Notes: a model not told the origin generated them from the sequence alone. A DNA stretch of 64,000 nucleotides from Euclidia mi (GCA_944739405.2 OX123182.2:54439183-54503182); one strand, 5' to 3'. Counted from the first letter of the stretch, positions 46,400 through 57,904 are shown. Program-made: numbers and translations.

Positions 46400-47160
46400 A
46401 ATACATTTATAGAATAGGCTAATTTGTTTGAATAAACACATAAATATTAAATACATCTTTTATTTGTGTTGGAAAAGTATAATTCTATTCGAAACATAAT
46501 TATAATTATTTCTTACCGAATATTATCGATATCGATATTTCGTTAATCACTAGAGGGTACATCCCTATATTGACGAATATGACAATGCTGACAACATAAA
46601 AACGATGTCAATTAGTATCTTTATGTTGGTACGAGTTCTCCCTGCACGTTTCATACAAAGCTGAAAGTCTCGCATGATCTATGGCACATCCGCCTCTTCT
46701 TACGTAGTATTTGTATACTCTTTGATATATACAAGTGTTGACGTTTGTCACAAATTAATTAGTTTTTATTTTCCGACGCGGCGGTTTGCAGCCGGCGGCC
46801 AGTACGCTAGCGGAGGCCGGCATAGTTTTTCATCGGCCAACCAGCCCTTCGCCGGCCAGCCCGAATTGTAATAATTATAACGTGCTTCAGTGCTCAGTTG
46901 TGCTCTTCTTGCAAATGATGCTGCAAGACGCAGTAGGCTACGGAAGACGGAGTGTCTTTTTTGAGCATATAATTTTACTTTTATCAAATTCTGCAAATTT
47001 TTGGACAGGTATACAGCTTAGTTTTATTTCAAATACAACGCTTGCTTATGTCTTTCTTGTATTATGAATAACAAAAAGATGAATTTCTTAGAAAATATTA
47101 CGTTCCGTCGGACCGTCGTTTCATTTATTATATTACAATAATTAACGATAAATAATTATT
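46400..47160. other. Intergenic, with a GC-rich patch at 46770-46870
   Basis: No gene is supported. The GC-rich stretch around 46775-46860 repeats GGCCGGC/GCCGGCC-like words (GCCGGCGGCCAG, GGAGGCCGGC, TCGCCGGCCAGC). This suggests a small transposon remnant, but no ends can be defined. Confidence 0.4.
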
Positions 47161-47170
47161 ATAAAACGGT

Positions 47171-47383
47171 ATGCATTTTTTCGTCAAATTCAAAACCTTT
47201 TTGAATTTGACACGAAAACGCTGTAAACCATATAAAGCATTGCATGCTGCTACACGAGTTAAAGCTAAAGAAAAATCTTACAAGTTCGTTTGGGCTCGCT
47301 ACGGAAAAATATTTGTTTGCAAAAACGAACATTCGGGCAGTATACTTATTAAAGATGAACAAAGTTTAGATAAAATTGTTTAA
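47171..47383 (+). pseudogene. LINE-F ORF1, C-terminal part with FP-like domain
   Basis: The 70-codon frame reads NLTRKRCKPYKALHAATRVK, then the region KSYKFVWARYGKIFVCKNEH, and SILIKDEQSLDKIV. This is the conserved C-terminal domain shared by lepidopteran CR1-like LINE ORF1 proteins and the baculovirus FP25K protein family. In the LINE it is thought to act in nucleic-acid binding. The N-terminal part is missing. Only the domain is claimed here, not a viral gene. Confidence 0.65.
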
Positions 47384-47436
47384 ATTTATATTAAATGATT
47401 TAAATAGGCCACGTTTAAGATATAATCAACTTTAAA

Positions 47437-49699
47437 ATGGATGGTATATCGATATTTTATCAAAACGTTAGAGGTATGAAAACAAAGTCTCAAGAAATAT
47501 GTTTGCCAGTTCTTAACTCGGATTACGATATAATATGTTTAATAGGAACGTGGTTAAATGACTCCTTTTTTTCATCAGAATACTTTGATCAAAGATATAC
47601 TGTAATACGTCGTGATAGATACGACCTATTCAAACAAATGTATTCAATAAGCTTATGGTGGCGGGATATTAATAGCTATTAGTATTAAGTTAAATTTAGT
47701 GCATAAACCCGAGTGGCAAACCTCAATAGAAGACCTATGGGTAACTATTAGTACGGGTAGTGTCTGTATAAACCTTTGTCTATTCTATTTGCCATCGTAT
47801 ATACCTTGCCATGCGCTTGAAACATTTTTAACTAAAGTTAAGGAAGTCTGTTTTCTATATACTGATCGCACTACATTAATTATCGGTGATTTTAATCTAC
47901 CAAACATAAAGTGGCTTCAGTCCAGCAATCCGTTTCTAGGGGCTTACGAAGCTAAATCTCTAGCATTTAAGGATTTTATTAATATAACTAGCTTTAAGCA
48001 AATAAATAATATTTGTAATGATTCGGGGAATATTCTGGACCTAGTTCTTGTGGATGAAAGCTGTAATGTATCTGTCTCAAAAGCTTCACCTTTGTCTTGA
48101 GTAAGAGTGATGTGCACCATCCGCCACTAGAGCTGGTATTTCGTAAAGCTTCATATTCCAACTTGAGACAGAATACTTTGCCCACTAAGTATTTATTTGG
48201 CAAAATGGATTACGAAGCCTGTATAGCGGACCTATTACTAATTAATTGGGAGGAATATCATAGTTTAAATTGCAATGAATTTGTGCTATTGTTCTATAAT
48301 AAATTGTGGGAAAAAATTGCTACATACACTCCCATAAGAAAGCATAAAAATAGTAGAGAACCAGTATGGTTCTCCCATTCGCTAATTAAAATACTTCGAG
48401 AAAAACGTAAATATAGAATAAGATATAAAAAATATCAAAATCCCAGAGACTACGACACGTTTACTTGCTTACGCACCCGCGCAAATGCTCCTTTAAAAGA
48501 CTGTTTCAGAAACTATATACAAAAAATAGAAAATTATATTACAACAAATGTAAAGGCATTCTGGCGATATACTCAATCCAAAAAATCCTTCACAGGTATT
48601 CCTAATCAAGTTTATTACGGCGATCAGTTACGGGAGGAGGGGAGCGGAGAGGTGTTGCCGAACTGTTTGCGACATATTTTAGCTCGGTGTACAATAGTAG
48701 TCAGAAACCAATTAATTATACCCTCCTTCCATCAACATCCAACTGTTGCCTCTCATCTATATATGTCACAGAGAATGATATTAAAAAAAGTATTAAAAAT
48801 TTAAATCTTAATAAAGGATCTGGTCCTGATGGTCTACCACCTATTTTCATTCGTATGTGTAGTGATGCTCTGATCAAACCGCTACAGATCATATATAAGA
48901 AATCTCTTAGAGAGGGTACATTCCCAGAATTATGGAAAATTGCAATATTATACCTGTTTATAAATCTGGTGATAGAAATAATGTAACTAATTATAGACCA
49001 ATTTCTATTATATCACAATTCGCAAAAATTTTTGATGGCCTTATATACAACATTGTGTTCAATCATCTGCGTCATGTGATTATTGATAGGCAGCATGGCA
49101 TCTAATTTATTAATTTATACACACTTTATAACAAACGCTTTTGAATCTAGGGGACAAGTTGATGCTATTTATACAGATTTTGCGAAAGCGTTTGATCGCG
49201 TGGATCATTCAATTCTTACCTTGAAGCTAAATCATGTCGGAATTCATGGATCGTTACTCAGATGGCTTGAGAGTTACATTTGTAATCGTTCTCAATTGGT
49301 AACACTAGCTGGCTACGAATCTGCACCATTTACTCCAACTTCTGGAATTCCACAAGGTTTTAAACTCGGCCCTTTGCTCTTCTTAATATTTATAAATGAT
49401 CTATTAGAATTGTTAAAATGTCAGTGTCTTGCTTATGCAGACGTTTTGAAAATATACTGTAGAATAAACTCATTAGGAGATTGTCTTAAATTACAACAGG
49501 ATTTAAATACCCTGAGCCAATGGTGTGTAGACAACCATATGACACTCAATGTAGGAAAGTGCCAGTTTATAACTTTTACAAAAAAGATCAATTATATAAA
49601 ATTTTATTATCATGTCGACGGGCGTTACCTGAATAGAGTTTCAGTAATTCGGGACTTAGGAGTACTGCTTGATTCTGCACTAACTTTTCGTGAACATAT
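47437..49699 (+). pseudogene. LINE-F ORF2: endonuclease-reverse transcriptase, broken in several frames
   Basis: The start MDGISIFYQNVRGMKTKSQE at 47437 opens an endonuclease domain. It continues in another frame from about 47699 (LETFLTKVKEVCF, TLIIGDFNLPNIKW, ILDLVLVDES), then 48097 onward (HHPPLELVF). The reverse transcriptase is in 48687-48986 (NLNKGSGPDGLPPIFIRMCS) and 49083-49699 (YTDFAKAFDRVDHSIL, TSGIPQGFKLGPLLFLIFIN). The motif C Asp pair is altered: LAYADVLKIYC has ADV in place of ADD. It is cut by the Gypsy LTR. It is inactive. Confidence 0.85.
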
Positions 49700-49910
49700 T
49701 GTGACGGCCGGTGTCATGCCAAGCTGTCATCACTACCGTTGCCAAGGACTTCTGACGTCTACACGACAAACTATCCAGTCATCAAACACAATAATTTATT
49801 AGCAAAGAGGTTTGAAGACTATTTTATTATTTGGAAATGAGTTTTTAGTTCGATGACGTATACACTCTGTCAAGTGTTCGCCAAATTCACAAGTCATTGA
49901 CAACAAGGCG

Positions 49911-49975
49911 ATGGCCGTGCGGATAACACATTCCGTTCACGTTCTGAAGGCGTGGGTTCAAATCCCAGTGATAAC
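49911..49975 (+). repeat. tRNA-like (SINE-like) segment inside the LTR
   Basis: GGCGATGGCCGTGCGGATAA begins a stretch with an A-box-like TGGCCGTGCGG, and about 35 bases later a B box GGGTTCAAATCCCA. The spacing and the B box match a tRNA-derived head. No acceptor stem is visible. Either a SINE head inserted in an ancestral LTR or the LTR picked up a tRNA-like promoter. Confidence 0.5.
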
Positions 49976-50050
49976 TTTTATGTGGATTATGGTTTTTATG
50001 AAATTTGGAAAATGTTTATGAATATTTGGCAAATATTTAAAAGATTATTT

Positions 50051-50220
50051 AAATATTTCGAGTAAAAATTAGAAAATTCTAGAAACTTCAGGAAGGAATG
50101 GAAAGGTTAAAAAGAGACAGGAGATGGAAACACAAATTTAAATATTTCGAATAAAGATTAGAAAATTCTAGAAACTTCAAGAAGGAATGGAAAGGTTAAA
50201 AAGAGACAGGAGATGGAAAA
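50051..50220 (+). repeat. 89-base tandem duplication in the LTR
   Basis: The unit starting AAATATTTCGAGTAAAAATT at 50051 repeats from 50140 with a few differences, including AGAAAATTCTAGAAACTTCA and GAATGGAAAGGTTAAAAAGA in both copies. The second copy is followed by unique sequence leading to the TATA box. Such duplications often change promoter strength. Confidence 0.88.
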
Positions 50221-50276
50221 ACAATTGAATAACGAAAAGACAATCGAAATTAGTAGATCTAGAACATTCTTAGGGG

Positions 50277-50284
50277 TATATAAG
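50277..50284 (+). promoter_or_regulatory. TATA box of the Gypsy LTR
   Basis: TATATAAG lies 292 bases before the LTR end. The position fits the U3/R boundary of a Gypsy LTR, with transcription expected to start about 30 bases downstream. Confidence 0.6.
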
Positions 50285-50569
50285 GCGGTGTAGACGCGCT
50301 AAGCGCCAGTTTAAGTTGAAAAGTGGTAAAGTGAAGAAGAAAAGGAAGAAGTAAAGGAAGAAAGAAGAAGTAGTAAAAAAAGTGAAGTGAAAGTATAGTG
50401 CAGTAAAGTGCAATGAAGTGCAGTGAAAAGTGCAGTGCAAAAAAAAAAAAACGCTAGTGTTGGTGCTGACTGCGTCGGAATGAAACGGCGTGTCGTGTGT
50501 CAAGTCGAATAAAGTGTCATCAGTGCTACTCGGTGTTTCCTTCCAGTCCCGTTACCCCGTCCGTAACAA

Positions 50570-50588
50570 TTGGTGTCAGAAGTGGGAT
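50570..50588 (+). promoter_or_regulatory. Primer-binding site for minus-strand synthesis
   Basis: Directly after the LTR the sequence TTGGTGTCAGAAGTGGGAT resembles primer-binding sites of insect Gypsy elements. This is complementary to the 3' end of a tRNA that primes reverse transcription. The exact tRNA cannot be named from this window. Confidence 0.65.
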
Positions 50589-50602
50589 TGGAAGGACTAA
50601 AG

Positions 50603-51919
50603 ATGCCAGTCATGCCGAGGGAAGGGCTTACGACACGTGCGAGGGCTGCCGCTCAAGAACAAGGCGACTCTAACCCGGAAGTTGTAGGCAGGGAAGCTCC
50701 TTCGCAAGGAGGCGGATCCGAAGGAGGGGTATCTACGTCCGCATGCGCAGCTAACCCCCTATCTCTCGCAGACCTCGCGGCAATATTCCAGCAAACCTCG
50801 CAGCGACTCGAATCTCGACTCGAGCAAAACTCGCAGCAGCTCAAGTCCGAACTCCAGCAAAACTCGCAGCAGCTCAAATCCGAACTCCAGCAAAACTCGC
50901 AGCAGCTACAATCTCGACTCGAGCAAAACTCGCAGCAGCTCAAATCCGAACTCCAGCAAAACTCGCAGCAACTCAGCGAGATAAAGGAGAGCCAGGATGA
51001 GATTCGCCGTTATATATCTGAGAACGCTCGTAAGATTGCCGAGATAGAGATGTGTATCGGTGAAGTGCAATCTCGCGTGACTACCATTGAGGAAGAGATG
51101 CAGACCCGCATGGCGTCAGTAGTTTCGGAAGAGGTGCAGTCCCGCATGGCGTCAGTATCGGAAGAGATGCAAACCCGCATAGTAGCTACTGTAGAGGAGG
51201 AGTTCAGGAGGATAAAGACTAACGTCCCGTCGGTTACAGTAGTCTCATCAGGTGCTGGTAATTTTAAAGTACCTTCTTTCGACGGTACCTCATCTTGGGA
51301 GGCGTACAGGATGCAGTTTGAAGCCGCTTCTTCTAGTAACAGCTGGAACAGAGAACAGGCCAAGAATGCACTCGCTCTGGCGTTACGCGATGGTGCGTTA
51401 TCAGTGCTACAGTCTGTGGGGAAAGATGCCACATATGAACAGCTCATCGAGGCTCTTGAGTCCAGGTATGGAGAGGCGCATTTGGAATTTGTATTCCGTG
51501 CTCAGTTGCGTAACCGCTGTCAGCGCCCTAACGAGTCATTGCAGCAGTGGTCTATAGAAGTAGAGAAGATGGTAGGAAAAGCTTACCAGTCTGCACCCCC
51601 GGCACAAGTCCAAAGCATGCGTCTCCAGGCGTTCATTGATGGCATTTATGACGATGAGGTCAGGACAGCCGTTCGTCTGAAGCACCACGACAATGTTAAG
51701 GACGCTTTAGCGCATGCTCTAGAAGTGGAGGCTGTCCGTCGAGAAATTAAGGGTGGACGAGTCCGAGTTGTGGCCGCAGAAATGCAGCGAACAGACCGAA
51801 GATTTGTTCCAAAATGTTATAACTGCAGGGAACCAGGACATTTAAGCAATAGCTGTCCGAAACGTAAACGTAAGACTGACGCTATTGTTCAAACCTCAGA
51901 ACATGACCAGGAAAACTAA
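50603..51919 (+). CDS. Gypsy gag: coiled-coil and CCHC capsid protein (438 aa)
   Basis: The first ATG in frame is at 50603 (MPVMPREGLTTRARAAAQEQ). The TTG-started extension at 50570 overlaps the primer-binding site and is unlikely. Residues about 62-130 consist of short repeats of QNSQQLKSELQ and QNSQQLQSRLE, a coiled coil. Residues about 215-380 form a Gypsy-type capsid region (VPSFDGTSSWEAYRMQFEAA). A CCHC zinc knuckle (CYNCREPGHLSNSC) sits near residue 404. Gag packages the element RNA. It stops with TAA at 51917-51919. The pol frame overlaps it in the -1 frame, with GGAAAAC just before the stop as a possible frameshift site. Confidence 0.88.
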   Translation: MPVMPREGLTTRARAAAQEQGDSNPEVVGREAPSQGGGSEGGVSTSACAANPLSLADLAAIFQQTSQRLESRLEQNSQQLKSELQQNSQQLKSELQQNSQQLQSRLEQNSQQLKSELQQNSQQLSEIKESQDEIRRYISENARKIAEIEMCIGEVQSRVTTIEEEMQTRMASVVSEEVQSRMASVSEEMQTRIVATVEEEFRRIKTNVPSVTVVSSGAGNFKVPSFDGTSSWEAYRMQFEAASSSNSWNREQAKNALALALRDGALSVLQSVGKDATYEQLIEALESRYGEAHLEFVFRAQLRNRCQRPNESLQQWSIEVEKMVGKAYQSAPPAQVQSMRLQAFIDGIYDDEVRTAVRLKHHDNVKDALAHALEVEAVRREIKGGRVRVVAAEMQRTDRRFVPKCYNCREPGHLSNSCPKRKRKTDAIVQTSEHDQEN

Positions 51920-54594
51920 TTCCAGCCAGGGCTGCGGGGCAAGCGCTGGCCGGTAGACGAAAAGCCCCTAAAGTTTGTATCCGACAAAGCACAGATGGGA
52001 ACAGCTTAACCATTGATGGATCGGTCAATGGCGTTACCTGTTTGCTGACCTTGGACACCGGTGCGTCACGAACTGTTATAGGGACTCACCTGATAAGGAA
52101 GAATGGGAAGATTCTTAAACAGTCAATTCGACCTCGACTGACAACGGCTACCGGCCAGCACATCCCAGTCAGGGGAGAGCAAATAGTGGCTTTCAAAGTA
52201 GGTGACAAATTATATTGGCAAAAAGCACTGATTGCAGACATCGTCGACGACTGCATTGTTGGGCTAGACTTCTTCAGAGATCACCAATGTAGATTGGATA
52301 TTAAGTGTGGTATCCTAAAGTGTGGAGACGTGGAGATTCCAATGAAAGGTGGAGGCACGGGAAAGGTTTTGTGCCTCAAGGAGAACAAGCTGGCACCTAG
52401 GTCACAGACATTTGTTCCTGTCATATTACCTGCCACTTCGAGTCAGCGACGTTGCATAATGATAGAAGACAATGGAGATCACGATCCATGGTTGCCAGCA
52501 TGTGTAGTTGTTGCTTCTTCACAAATGGCTGTTATACCTGTCCTAAATTTAATTGATGAAGAAAAAGTTTTGAAGAAGGGTTCTGAGATAGGAGAGTCCG
52601 TGGAAGTCACTTGGTTACGAAACTGTCGGGAAACCAAGAGTGTGGCAGAGACTAACGTTAACGTGGATAGTGTTTTGCAAGGTTGCAAAGACGATCTAAC
52701 AGAAATCGAACGTCGACATTTTCTCAAAGGACGACGGTGACATCGGCAAGACAGGAGTAGTAAAACACACCATCAATACAGGGAATGAACAACCGATCCG
52801 TCAACGCCCGCGACGTGTCCCTTTTGCCAGAGAGAGGGAGGTAGAGGATATGATCGAAGATATGAGGAAAAACGGGGTTATTGAGCCATCAACTAGCCCG
52901 TGGTGCTCACCTGTAGTATTAGTACAGAAAAAGGATGGATCGACTAGATTCTGCATTGACTACCGAAGATTGAATGATGTAACTAAGAAAGACAGTTATC
53001 CTTTGCCTAGAATAGACGACACGTTAGACACGTTATGCGGAATGAAATGGTTTACAACAATAGACTTAAAAAGTGGTTACTAGCAAGTGGAAATGGACCC
53101 AAAAGACAAAGAGAAGACAGCTCTTTCAATGGGCAGAGGGCTTTGGCATTTTAATGTTATGCCTTTCGGATTGTGCAACGCACCAGCTACTTTCGAAAGG
53201 TTAATGGAACACTTCCTTGCCGGGCTTTTAGGGGAAGCTTGTCTGGTGTATCTCGATGACATAATTGTAATGGGCCGAGAATTCGATGATCATCTCACGA
53301 AGCTAGAAAGTGTACTCAATAGATTGAAAAATGCAAATCTGAAACTCAGTCTTAAAAAATGTTCATTTTTCAAGCGACAAGTTAACTACTTGGGTCATGT
53401 CGTCTCTGAAAATGGCATCGAGAAGGACCCTGCCAAAATTTCGGCGGTTAAAGATTGGTCCATGCCTAAGGACAAGAAGCAGGTGCGCTCATTTATGGGG
53501 CTTTGCTCTTATTACAGACGTTTTGTGAAGAATTTCTCGAGCATCGCAAAACCCTTACATGAGCTGACGGAGCAAAAACGACCATTTAATTGGGATGAAA
53601 AATGTCAAACTGCTTTCGAAGAGTTGAAGAAGCGTTTATGTGAAGCGCCAATTCTTGCATATCCCGACGTCAATGGAGAATTCATTGTTGACACAGACGC
53701 AAGCAATGTGGGTATTGGTGGAACTCTTTCCCAGAGACAAGGAGATCAGGAGGAGGCTGTTATTGCCTACTTTAGCAAATCGTTGTCTAAACCTGAAAGG
53801 AACTACTGTGCCACACGAAAAGAGCTTCTAGCACTAGTAAAAACTCTCCAGCATTTTAAAAAGTACTTGATCGGAAGAAAATTCCGGATCCGGACGGACC
53901 ACGCAGCGCTTAAATGGCTTTTACAGTTAAAAATTGTGAGGGTCAGGTAGCTCGATGGATAGAACAACTTCAAGAGTACGATTTCGAAGTTGAGCATCGT
54001 GGCGGAAAATCTCACGGTAATGCTGATGCCTTATTAAGACGTCCCTGTTATAAGAATTGCAAGCATTGCGTGCGACAAGAAGGAAAAGAAGAAGCTGCCG
54101 TCAAGGTTATTAGAACGGATACTATCGACGGGCGATGTAACAAGGAGTTCATTATTAAATCGCAGGAAGAAGATAAAGATTTGAAACCGTTACTGGAGCG
54201 GCTAAAGAATAACTCTCTTCGGCCAGAATGGAGTGAGGTAGCTGATACTAGTACCGTCACGAAAAGCTATTGGGCGCAATGGAACAGCCTAATAATACAA
54301 GATGGACTACTTTGTCGAAAATGGGAAAGTGCTTCTGGAAGAGACAGTTATCTTCAAACAATAGTGCCAAAATCAATGATTCCTGAAGTTTTGCAAGTTT
54401 GTCATGACAGCCCATCTGGCGGACATCTTGGAGTGCGAAGAACCTTACTGAAGATTCGTCAACGTTTTTATTGGCTGCACTGTAGGGAAGACGTTGAAGA
54501 CTGGTGCAGGAAATGCGTTAAATGTTCTTCAGTTAAAGGGCCGCAAACTCGGAGCCGCGGAGCACTAAAACTGTACACTGTGGGAGCTCCTTGG
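51907..54594 (+). pseudogene. Gypsy pol: protease, reverse transcriptase, RNase H, integrase start; several breaks
   Basis: The -1 frame is open from 51907 through the protease (LTLDTGASRTVIGTHLI near 52050) to a stop at 52738. A deletion and frame change near 52728 follow. The reverse transcriptase starts in frame at about 52850 (VIEPSTSPWCSPVVLVQKKD). A TAG at 53081-53083 falls in KSGY*QVEMDPKDKEK. It then runs open in 53087-53950 with YLDDIIVM (53249), a tether and RNase H (FIVDTDASNVGIGGTLS). A frameshift near 53925 leads to 53914-54609 with the HHCC zinc domain (HDSPSGGHLGVRRTLLKIRQ, WCRKCVKCSS). The hAT insertion breaks it at 54594. Confidence 0.88.
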
Positions 54595-54956
54595 CAGGGC
54601 CCGATCTAAGGGGGGGCAAGCCGGGCACTTGCCCAGAGCGGCAAAAAATTAGGGGCGGCAAAATTGACTTATTCCTAGCTTCCAACCTACTTCAGGTTGG
54701 ATAATGGAAATACTTATTTAAGTAGATTGTTTATATTGAACTCGGTTTATTAGAATGTAAATTTCAGACAGACTGAGTCACAGACAGTGGCAAAGTCATA
54801 TACTTTTTATAACATCTGAAACGATTTTGATGGAAAATATTTATTTTCCTTTAGTTAATGGGTCATCGTACATAGCCAAGATTAGCCCGAAACAGAGAAA
54901 TAAATAACACAAGGAAAAAGAGGCCAATATGCAGCAGTGAGACGCAATAGGTTGTT

Positions 54957-55285
54957 GGCTTTCATCCCGAGAGTCTCAGTCTCGAAAATTTCGAGAGTCT
55001 CGACGATTTTGTTGTGTTTTCGAGACTCGAGACTGCTAGCTCCAGTTATCGAGACTATCGAGACTTGAGTTGAATAATAACTATTATTCAAAAAAATTTA
55101 TTAGATTGCAGTTTACGGGATAAATGATTTGATTAATAGTACATTTAAACCGAATGATCTGGACTCTATTTATCAGCAGACTGAGGGCATTTCTGTCTAT
55201 TTCTTGCATGTATAAGTTATCTCAAAGTATTAATATAAGTCTCGAAATTTTTGTCCCGGGACTCGAAAATGCATCGAGACTGAAA
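54957..55285. repeat. Small CGAGACT-rich inverted-end element, copy A
   Basis: GGCTTTCA at 54957 and TGAAAGCC at 55278 form short inverted ends. Between them CGAGACT or its reverse complement AGTCTCG occurs repeatedly (54975-55070 and 55237-55278), with long imperfect palindromes. It resembles a MITE inside the hAT-like element, or subterminal binding motifs. The family is unknown. Confidence 0.45.
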
Positions 55286-55436
55286 GCCCTACTTGTTGAT
55301 GATGATGATGATAAAGTTGAAAGGTACCTACATAACTATATCAATAAATAAATAATTGGTTGGGGAAAAAAATTCTTCGCATTTTTTAAGAAAATTCAAA
55401 ACGTTTTTTAACATAGTTTATTTACATTTAACTAAA

Positions 55437-57787
55437 GTGGTGGTGCCTTGCTCTGCCAACACACTCGCCAGTCTGCAGAGCAAGCATCCAGCGCCAGGGG
55501 ATAACCTCTCTTTCCCTGATCCACCTAACATGGATTCTGATTTTCTCAGCATTACAGCCAAGGACGTGGTCGGTGCCGTTTGCTCCTTCCAAAGTAGTTC
55601 CGCTGGTGGTCTCGACGGCTTGACACCACAACATCTAAAGGATCTTGTGTGTTCAAGCGCCGGGGCGGCCGGCGACACGCTTTTGAGGGAGCTTACGGCC
55701 TTAATCAACCTCATGCTCTCCGGCAATGTGAACGATGACATCGTCGATATTTTGTATGGCGCTAATTTATGTGCCTTACAGAAGAGAGACGGTGGCATTC
55801 GTCCCATTGCCGTTGGGAGTACATACAGGCGTATGGCAGCCAAGGTATGTTGCCGACATTATAAATCTACTTTGGCAAGTAAATTTCAGCCCCTGCAGCT
55901 TGGCTTCGGTACTAAGGGGGGCTGCGAGACTGCCATACATGCCCTGTCTACGTACCTTGGCTGTAATGGAGGTGAGGTTATCCTGAAGGTTGATTTGAAA
56001 AATGCCTTTAACTCGGTGAACAGGGACACCTTGTTGACACAAGTTAAATTAGAAACACCCAAAATTTATAACTTTATTTGGCAGTGTTACAGACACCCTT
56101 CTAAATTAAAATATAAAGAAAATCTTTTGGAATCCACTGTTGGCTGTCAACAAGGTGACCCTCTTGGACCACTAATTTTCAGTTTAGCCATTCATCCAAT
56201 CATCAACCAGTTAAATTCAAAATTTAATGTCTGGTACCTGGACGATGGAACACTCGGCGGGCGGGTTGAGACAGTTTATAAAGATCTAGCACTACTGAAA
56301 TCAAAATTCTTGTCAATCGGTTTAGAACTCAACCCAAGCAAATGTGATTTTTTTATTAACAACAGTTTAGACAAATCTGCCATACTGTCAAAGTTCCAAA
56401 ATCTGGCGCCGAATATTACCCACATCGAAAAAAGTTCTCTTCGCCTCCTTGGGTCCCCAATTTTAGACGATTTCGATTCATTTCTGCATGAAAAAATTCA
56501 AAATTTTAGTGAAATTTCAGATAGACTACTCAAAATTAATATTCACTCGGCTTTCACTATTATTAGATATTGTCTTTTTGTGCCTAAATTTACACATGCT
56601 ATTCGATCTTCACCATTTTGGAAAAACCCATCATCACTCTTTCAAATTGACAATATTATTAAAAATACCATAAGCAAAATTCTAAATGTGGCCTTGAACG
56701 ACCGCGTGTGGCTACAGGCGTCCTTACCTGTACGCCTGGGCGGCCTCGGCGTTCGCAAAATTTCCGATGTGAGCTTACCAGCATTCCTGTCCTCGGTCCA
56801 CGGCACTGCAGAATTGACCAGGTAAATCTTAGCACCTACACTGGTTGATTCTGAGGTGCCGTGTGTGATCGATGCCGTGAATGCTTGGAGAATGGCTTGT
56901 CCAAACTCCGAGTTACCCCGAGACTTATCCTCTCAGAGGCAGTGGGACGGGCCGCTTTGCAGCGCAGTACGAGAAAATCTCCTAAGTACATCGTCCAATA
57001 CTGCACAGCATGCACGTTTGCTGGCTGTGGGAGAATGGGAATCGGGTCTCTGGCTTCAGGCACTGCCTTCGTCTAACATAGGTACCATGTTGGACGATAC
57101 GACTTTCCGCATCGCTGCTTGCCTCCGTTTGGGTGCGTCATGTCTCCGCATCGCTGTCACTGTGGGGAGGCTGTCGACAACCTTGGTCACCATGGCTTAT
57201 CATGCAACAGGAGCGCAGGTCGAATATCACGACACGGCAATCTCAATGACATACTTTGCCGGGCTCTTGTCACCGCTGGCGTTCCAGCCCAACTTGAACC
57301 TAAGGGGTTGGCACGTGACGATGGCAAAAGACCAGATGGTATGTCTTTACTACCATGGAAGTTGGGTAGGCCTTTGGTGTGGGACGCAACGTGTGTCGAT
57401 ACCCTCGCGCCATATCATCTTCCTGGCACAGCGGGTTGTGCGGGCGCTGCTGCTGCTACAGCGGAGATCTTCAAACGGCGCAAATACGCAAATCTAGTAG
57501 GGGATTACGTATTTGAGCCGTTTGGGGTCGAAACGTTGGGGCCATGGGGTCCAAGTGCAAGATCTCTTTTTAGAGATCTCGCAAACAGACTGGTCGACGC
57601 CTCGTGTGACCAGAAGGCTGGGTTGTACTTGGCCCAAAAATTTAGCATTGCCATACAACGTGGCAATGCTGCCAGCGTTCTGGGCACGCTCCCGGTCGAC
57701 GGCGATGTGAAGGACTTTTATGACGCCCTCAAAATTATTTTCTTTTTTCGTTTTGTTTGTTTTGTATATACATATTACGTAGGATAA
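55437..57787 (+). pseudogene. 5'-truncated LINE-D-family element, copy A (reverse transcriptase and RLE)
   Basis: Homology to LINE-D begins at 55437 (VVVPCSANTLASLQSKHPA), so the N-terminal zinc finger is lost. The frame carries ILKVDLKNAFNSVNRDTLL, GCQQGDPLGPLIF and YLDDGTLGG. TAA at 56823-56825 interrupts TAELTR*ILAPTLV. A 4-nt deletion near 57140 changes the frame. From 57119 the CCHC (CHCGEAVDNLGHHGLSC) and the endonuclease motif KRPDGM...VWDATC are in a new frame to 57785. The protein would nick DNA and reverse transcribe LINE RNA, but this copy is dead. It sits in the mariner 3' UTR. Confidence 0.87.
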
Positions 57788-57904
57788 TATTTTAAAATTT
57801 AAGTTAAGTTTAATTAAATAGGTATTTAGTGGTACCTAAATAATACGAGTATTACGTACATTGTTATGAAAATGAATAAATACTACTTAAACAGAAAAAA
57901 AACG

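Larger units (their letters stand above)
47165..49699 (+). mobile_element. LINE-F: CR1/Jockey-like LINE, 5' truncated, split by a Gypsy element
   Basis: The ORF1 C terminus and most of ORF2 run on the plus strand. It is the same broad family as LINE-B. At 49699 the ORF2 reading (VIRDLGVLLDSALTFREHI) is cut by the Gypsy LTR that starts TGTGACGG. The rest of LINE-F should lie to the right of the Gypsy element, beyond the window. Confidence 0.83.
49700..50568 (+). repeat. 5' LTR of the Gypsy element
   Basis: The LTR begins TGTGACGGCCGG at 49700, where the LINE-F reading is broken, and ends CCGTAACA at 50568, directly before the primer-binding site. It contains a TATA box (TATATAAG, 50277-50284), an AATAAA at 50508-50513, and a tandem duplication with an 89-base period at 50051-50220. 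A tRNA-like segment occurs at 49911-49975. The matching 3' LTR is outside the window. Confidence 0.82.

Noticed and set aside
47171..47383. A captured baculovirus FP25K gene
   Set aside because: The domain directly precedes a LINE endonuclease frame and is the usual ORF1 end of CR1-like LINEs, so a viral origin is not needed.
50653..50943. Minus-strand Cys/Ser-rich 96-codon ORF
   Set aside because: Antisense reading of the gag coiled-coil repeats.
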